Made by a program: the position numbers and the translations under genes | Notes under the pieces: generated by a model | Databases searched by the model: none | Told to the model about the DNA's origin: nothing | What the model saw: the letters and a program-made list of their open reading frames with translations, nothing else | Shown: piece by piece, positions 60,904 to 64,000 of the stretch | Position numbering within the stretch: position 1 is the first letter of the stretch | Layout: every line of letters starts with the position of its first letter | NCBI RefSeq assembly: GCF_003056405.1 | Contig: NZ_PYVZ01000011.1 | Span: 62,001 to 126,000, forward strand | Length of the DNA stretch: 64,000 bases | Direction of reading: 5' to 3' | Source: Devosia indica | Lineage (GTDB): Bacteria; Pseudomonadota; Alphaproteobacteria; Rhizobiales; Devosiaceae

Positions 60904-63069
60904 ATGACCAAGCTACTGGGCAATCTGCGCCTGACCTTTGCCATCTCCGGCCTGACAATTGGGGCCATAGTCTTTGCCATAGCCGCCGTATTGGTCAGCC
61001 TGTTTGTCAGCCTGAGCGGATCGGTCGAACGGGACGCCACGGCGGCCCTGACCAATACAACGCGCATCGCGGCGCAGATTTTCCAGGTCAACCTCCCCAG
61101 TCTGGAGGTGAGCGTCGGGGAGGCGGGCAATGTCGAAGCATTGACGGCCCGCAACATGCCTCGCTTCCGCAACCACAATGTCATCGACGCAGTAGCCGGC
61201 GTTTCCGGCGCGCATGTGGCGGTCTATGTATTCGACCCCGAGGTCAGCCCGGACTTCCTGGTCGGCAGCACCAGTCTCGCCGATGCTGCGGGCGAGCGCG
61301 TCATGGACATGCCCATCGTGGCGGGGACGACGCTGTTCGACACGCTGAGCGCCAATCAGTCGGTTCGTGACGAGACCATTGTCGATGGCCGGGACCACCT
61401 GGTGCGTTACGAACCAATTGCAACGGGTGAAGGCGTGGTCATCGGCGCGCTCATGGTGCTGGTGGACAAGGCGCCGTTCGAGGCGTTGCTGTCGCAGACC
61501 ATGCTGGTGCTGGGTGGCACGAGCCTGCTGGCGGTCATTCTGGTGGCCCTTATTGCCCTATGGGCCGCGCGGCTGCTCATCCGACCGATTCCGCACCTGG
61601 CCGCGGCCATGGACACGATTGCCGAAGGCGACCTGGATGCGGTGGTCCCCTACACCGAGCGGCGCAATGAAATCGGCGCGATGGCGCGGGCTGTGGAAGT
61701 GTTCCGCAGCAATGGCACGGAAAAGGCCGCGCTGGACGCGCAGGCCCGCCAGCACATGGCGGAGGCCGCCGATCATACGGGGCAATTGCAGGCCATTTCG
61801 CGCAGCCAGATCGTTGTCGAGTTCGATCTCGACGGCACCGTGCTGACGGCCAATGACAACTTCCTCGAGCTGCTGGGTTATCGGCTGGACGATGTGGCCG
61901 GGCGGCCCAATGCGCTTTTCCTGTTCGATGCCGATCCGGCCAGCAGCGCCTACAAGGATTTCTGGCGCGAGCTGGCCTCCGGTGCCTTCAAGAGCGGCGA
62001 GTATCGTCGTCGCGCCAGGGATGGCCGGGAAGTGTGGATCCAGAGCACGTTCACGCCGATCAGCGATACTGATGGCGTGCCCTACAAGATCGTGCAATTC
62101 GCGACCGATGTGACGGCACGCAAGCAGTCGGTGGCCACCATTGGCGCCGGTCTGAAAAGCCTGGCCGGGGGTGATCTCACTCATACGATCGACAATGCAT
62201 TCCCGCCCGAGTTCGAAGACCTGCGGGTCGCTCTCAATGGCACGATCACCCGATTTGCCGAGGTGGTTGGACAGTTGCGGGTGACCACACGCTCGCTGCG
62301 GACCGCCAGCGGCGAGCTGCTGAGCGGAGCCAACGACCTCAGCGAGCGCACCACACGCCAGGCAGCGACCATCGAGGAAACCTCGGCGGCGATGGAAGAA
62401 CTGGCTGGAACCGTGGCCAGCAATGCGGGCATGGCCGAGGACGCTGCCGGCAAGGCGGAAACCGTGGCCAAGGCTGCAGCCGAGAGCGGCGCGGTGATGG
62501 GTGAAGCGACAGGCGCGATGGAGCGAATCACCCAGTCCTCAGCCAAGATCTCCAACATTATCGGCATGATCGACGATATCGCCTTCCAGACCAATCTGCT
62601 GGCGCTCAATGCTTCGGTGGAGGCGGCCCGCGCCGGTGACGCCGGCAAGGGCTTTGCCGTGGTGGCCGTGGAAGTGCGGCGCCTGGCGCAATCGGCGGCT
62701 CAGGCGTCGTCCGAGGTCAAGGCGCTGGTGGAAAAGAGCGCAGAGGAGGTCAAGGGTGGTTCAAGCCTGGTCGCCGCGGCCGGCGAGCGGCTCAAGTCGA
62801 TGCTTGATGCGGTTGAGGAGAACAGCGCGCTGGTGCGGACTATCGCCAGGGCGAGCCGGGAGCAGGCCGCCTCGATCGAGGAGGTCAATACGGCGGTGCG
62901 CACACTCGATCAGATGACCCAGCACAATGCGGCGCTGGTGGAACAGACCAATGCGGTGATTGCCCAGACTGAAGGGCAGACGCAGACGCTGGACGGCATT
63001 GTCGACATCTTCCAGCTTGCCGATACGGCGGATGCGCCAGAGGCTGGGGTGCCCCGCCGGGCGGCATAA
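60904..63069 (+). CDS. methyl-accepting chemotaxis protein with PAS domain
   Basis: 721 residues. TM1 ~11-36, periplasmic single-Cache-like sensor, TM2 ~201-226, HAMP, a PAS/PAC module at ~300-420 ([17 protein letters not shown], then FTPISDTDG), and an MA signalling domain with the tip [20 protein letters not shown]. It lacks an xWxxF tail (ends GVPRRAA), unlike the chemoreceptor at 41.9 kb. ATG at 60904. It sits between atpC and rppH. Confidence 0.92.
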   Translation: MTKLLGNLRLTFAISGLTIGAIVFAIAAVLVSLFVSLSGSVERDATAALTNTTRIAAQIFQVNLPSLEVSVGEAGNVEALTARNMPRFRNHNVIDAVAGVSGAHVAVYVFDPEVSPDFLVGSTSLADAAGERVMDMPIVAGTTLFDTLSANQSVRDETIVDGRDHLVRYEPIATGEGVVIGALMVLVDKAPFEALLSQTMLVLGGTSLLAVILVALIALWAARLLIRPIPHLAAAMDTIAEGDLDAVVPYTERRNEIGAMARAVEVFRSNGTEKAALDAQARQHMAEAADHTGQLQAISRSQIVVEFDLDGTVLTANDNFLELLGYRLDDVAGRPNALFLFDADPASSAYKDFWRELASGAFKSGEYRRRARDGREVWIQSTFTPISDTDGVPYKIVQFATDVTARKQSVATIGAGLKSLAGGDLTHTIDNAFPPEFEDLRVALNGTITRFAEVVGQLRVTTRSLRTASGELLSGANDLSERTTRQAATIEETSAAMEELAGTVASNAGMAEDAAGKAETVAKAAAESGAVMGEATGAMERITQSSAKISNIIGMIDDIAFQTNLLALNASVEAARAGDAGKGFAVVAVEVRRLAQSAAQASSEVKALVEKSAEEVKGGSSLVAAAGERLKSMLDAVEENSALVRTIARASREQAASIEEVNTAVRTLDQMTQHNAALVEQTNAVIAQTEGQTQTLDGIVDIFQLADTADAPEAGVPRRAA

Positions 63070-63074
63070 TCCCG

Positions 63075-63764
63075 CTATTGCTGGAGCGCGGCGTCCACCA
63101 GGGCCCGCGCATGCAGATCGGTGGTGTCATAGGTGGGAAGGGTGCTGGTCGCGTCGTCGATCAGCATGCCGATTTCTGTACAGCCCAGAATGACCGCCTG
63201 GGCGCCGCGCGCGGCCATGCGGTCAATTGCCGCCTGGTAGATCCGGCGTGACTCCTCTCGGACAATGCCCTTGCACAATTCCTCGTAGATGATGCCGTTG
63301 AGATTGGTATGATCCACCTCGGGCACCAGCACATTGAGGCCGTGACTGACCAGGCGCTGCTTGTAGAAATCCATTTCCATGGTGAAGCGGGTGCCGAGCA
63401 GGCCCACCGTGTCATAGCCGTCGCCGAGCAGGGCCTGGGCGGTCGGGTCGGCAATGTGGATGAAGGGCGTGCCGACCCCTTCGAGCATGATATCGGACAC
63501 CACATGCATGGTGTTGGTGGCGAGCCCCAGCACCTCTGCACCGGCGCGCACCAGGCCCTGGGCAACCGTGTTCAGCTGCCGTCCGGCGGCATCCCAATTG
63601 CCCGCCGACTGCATCTCGGCAATCGGGGCGAAGTCGACCGAGTGCATGATGACAGGCGCCGAATGCAGCCCGCCCAGCCGCCGCGCCGTTTCCTGGTTGA
63701 GAATGCGATAATAATGGGCGCTGGATTCCCAGCTCATGCCGCCGATCAGGCCGATGGTTTTCAT
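63075..63764 (-). CDS. aspartate/glutamate racemase family protein, YgeA-like, one catalytic Cys missing
   Basis: 229 residues, clearly YgeA-like: MKTIGLIGGMSWESSAHYYR, HSVDFAPIAEMQ and TRFTMEMDFY. Two-base racemases of this family use two Cys. The C-terminal one is present (GCTEIG, Cys195), but the first, in CTNTMH of E. coli YgeA, is Ala82 here (ATNTMH, codon GCC). Racemisation by the standard mechanism is therefore doubtful; another reaction or one-base catalysis may apply. It lies 9 bp downstream of rppH. Confidence 0.85.
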   Translation of the reverse strand: MKTIGLIGGMSWESSAHYYRILNQETARRLGGLHSAPVIMHSVDFAPIAEMQSAGNWDAAGRQLNTVAQGLVRAGAEVLGLATNTMHVVSDIMLEGVGTPFIHIADPTAQALLGDGYDTVGLLGTRFTMEMDFYKQRLVSHGLNVLVPEVDHTNLNGIIYEELCKGIVREESRRIYQAAIDRMAARGAQAVILGCTEIGMLIDDATSTLPTYDTTDLHARALVDAALQQ

Positions 63765-63773
63765 GGGCTAGGC

Positions 63774-64000
63774 TCACACATGGGTAAAGCGTTGCGGTAT
63801 GTCGCGAAAAGCCTCAACCACCTTTTCATAGGCGGGCCGCTTGAACGGCACAATGAGGCTGGGCGCGCGGCTCAGCTTCTCCCACCGCCAGGCATTGAAC
63901 TCGGGTGGATGCTTGCCGCCGGCCGGCTCGGCAACGTCGATCTCGCTTTCATCGCCGGTAAAGGCAAAGGCAAACCAGCGCTGGCGCTGGCCGCGATACT
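63774..64000 (-). CDS. rppH: RNA pyrophosphohydrolase, C-terminal part (5' end outside the window)
   Basis: The visible ~75 residues start [21 protein letters not shown] and hold the RppH end [11 protein letters not shown] and [14 protein letters not shown]. RppH removes pyrophosphate from 5'-triphosphate RNAs; the catalytic Nudix box lies beyond 64000. Its stop at 63774 is 9 bp before the racemase start. Confidence 0.9.
   Translation of the reverse strand, partial: YRGQRQRWFAFAFTGDESEIDVAEPAGGKHPPEFNAWRWEKLSRAPSLIVPFKRPAYEKVVEAFRDIPQRFTHV

Overview
The window is a continuous chromosomal segment of an alphaproteobacterium, almost certainly of the order Hyphomicrobiales (Rhizobiales). Devosiaceae-like is my best guess from memory of gene content, but the genus is not proven. 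The evidence is high GC, gene neighbourhoods typical of the order (rsmB-htpX-DUF1674 near purH and a heparinase-like gene; acnA divergent from ccmABCDG; xerC, priA and atpHAGDC in one block), order-typical families (DUF1674, DUF2794, DUF1737, IalB), CtrA-like sites and one palindromic repeat of rhizobial style. I saw no phage, transposase, integron, CRISPR array or rRNA.

Layout. 0.1-8 kb: a cyclic-nucleotide-binding protein, xthA, a leftward translation block (rplS, trmD, rimM), a frameshifted DUF4893 gene, a zincin-like peptidase, leuC and a flippase. 8-14.3 kb: purH, heparinase-like protein, rsmB, htpX, an SDHAF4-like DUF1674 gene and a 48-residue Flp-pilin-like peptide. 14.3-20 kb: cytochrome c biogenesis genes (ccmABCD and a CcmG/DsbE thioredoxin), then aconitase. 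20-29.6 kb: DUF1223, DUF2794, two GNAT genes, a Bax-inhibitor-1 homologue, thpR, two IalB paralogues, an M20 peptidase, a FadR-type regulator, tRNA-Ala(CGC), and an SDR/TetR divergent pair. 29.8-36.7 kb: an unknown membrane protein coupled to a ClpP-like periplasmic protein, a diguanylate cyclase, a flavin monooxygenase, a PagL-like deacylase and a YhiN-type flavoprotein. 36.9-44 kb: a Thr/Lys/Met-rich candidate leader peptide before asd, a DMT exporter, two EF-hand proteins, carbonic anhydrase, DUF1737, a NUDIX hydrolase and a chemoreceptor. 44.3-48.6 kb: sdhCDAB, with three small genes between sdhA and sdhB. 48.7-55.3 kb: a six-repeat secreted protein, a DMT transporter, xerC, an omptin protease and priA. 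55.7-60.7 kb: atpHAGDC. 60.9-64 kb: a PAS chemoreceptor, an Asp/Glu racemase-like protein lacking one catalytic Cys, and the 3' part of rppH.

Functionally the window is mainly housekeeping. Aconitase, succinate dehydrogenase with a DUF1674 assembly factor, Ccm haem export and F1-ATPase form a respiratory set, joined by translation (rplS, trmD, rimM, rsmB) and biosynthesis (purH, leuC, asd) genes. The less ordinary parts are the sdh insert, the membrane protein/ClpP-like pair behind a perfect CtrA-type palindrome, the six-repeat protein, the omptin and PagL-like outer-membrane enzymes, a possible attenuator before asd, an orphan leftward terminator that may end a small RNA, and five convergent gene pairs whose stop codons overlap. 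I did not find a clear-cut new defence or mobile system.
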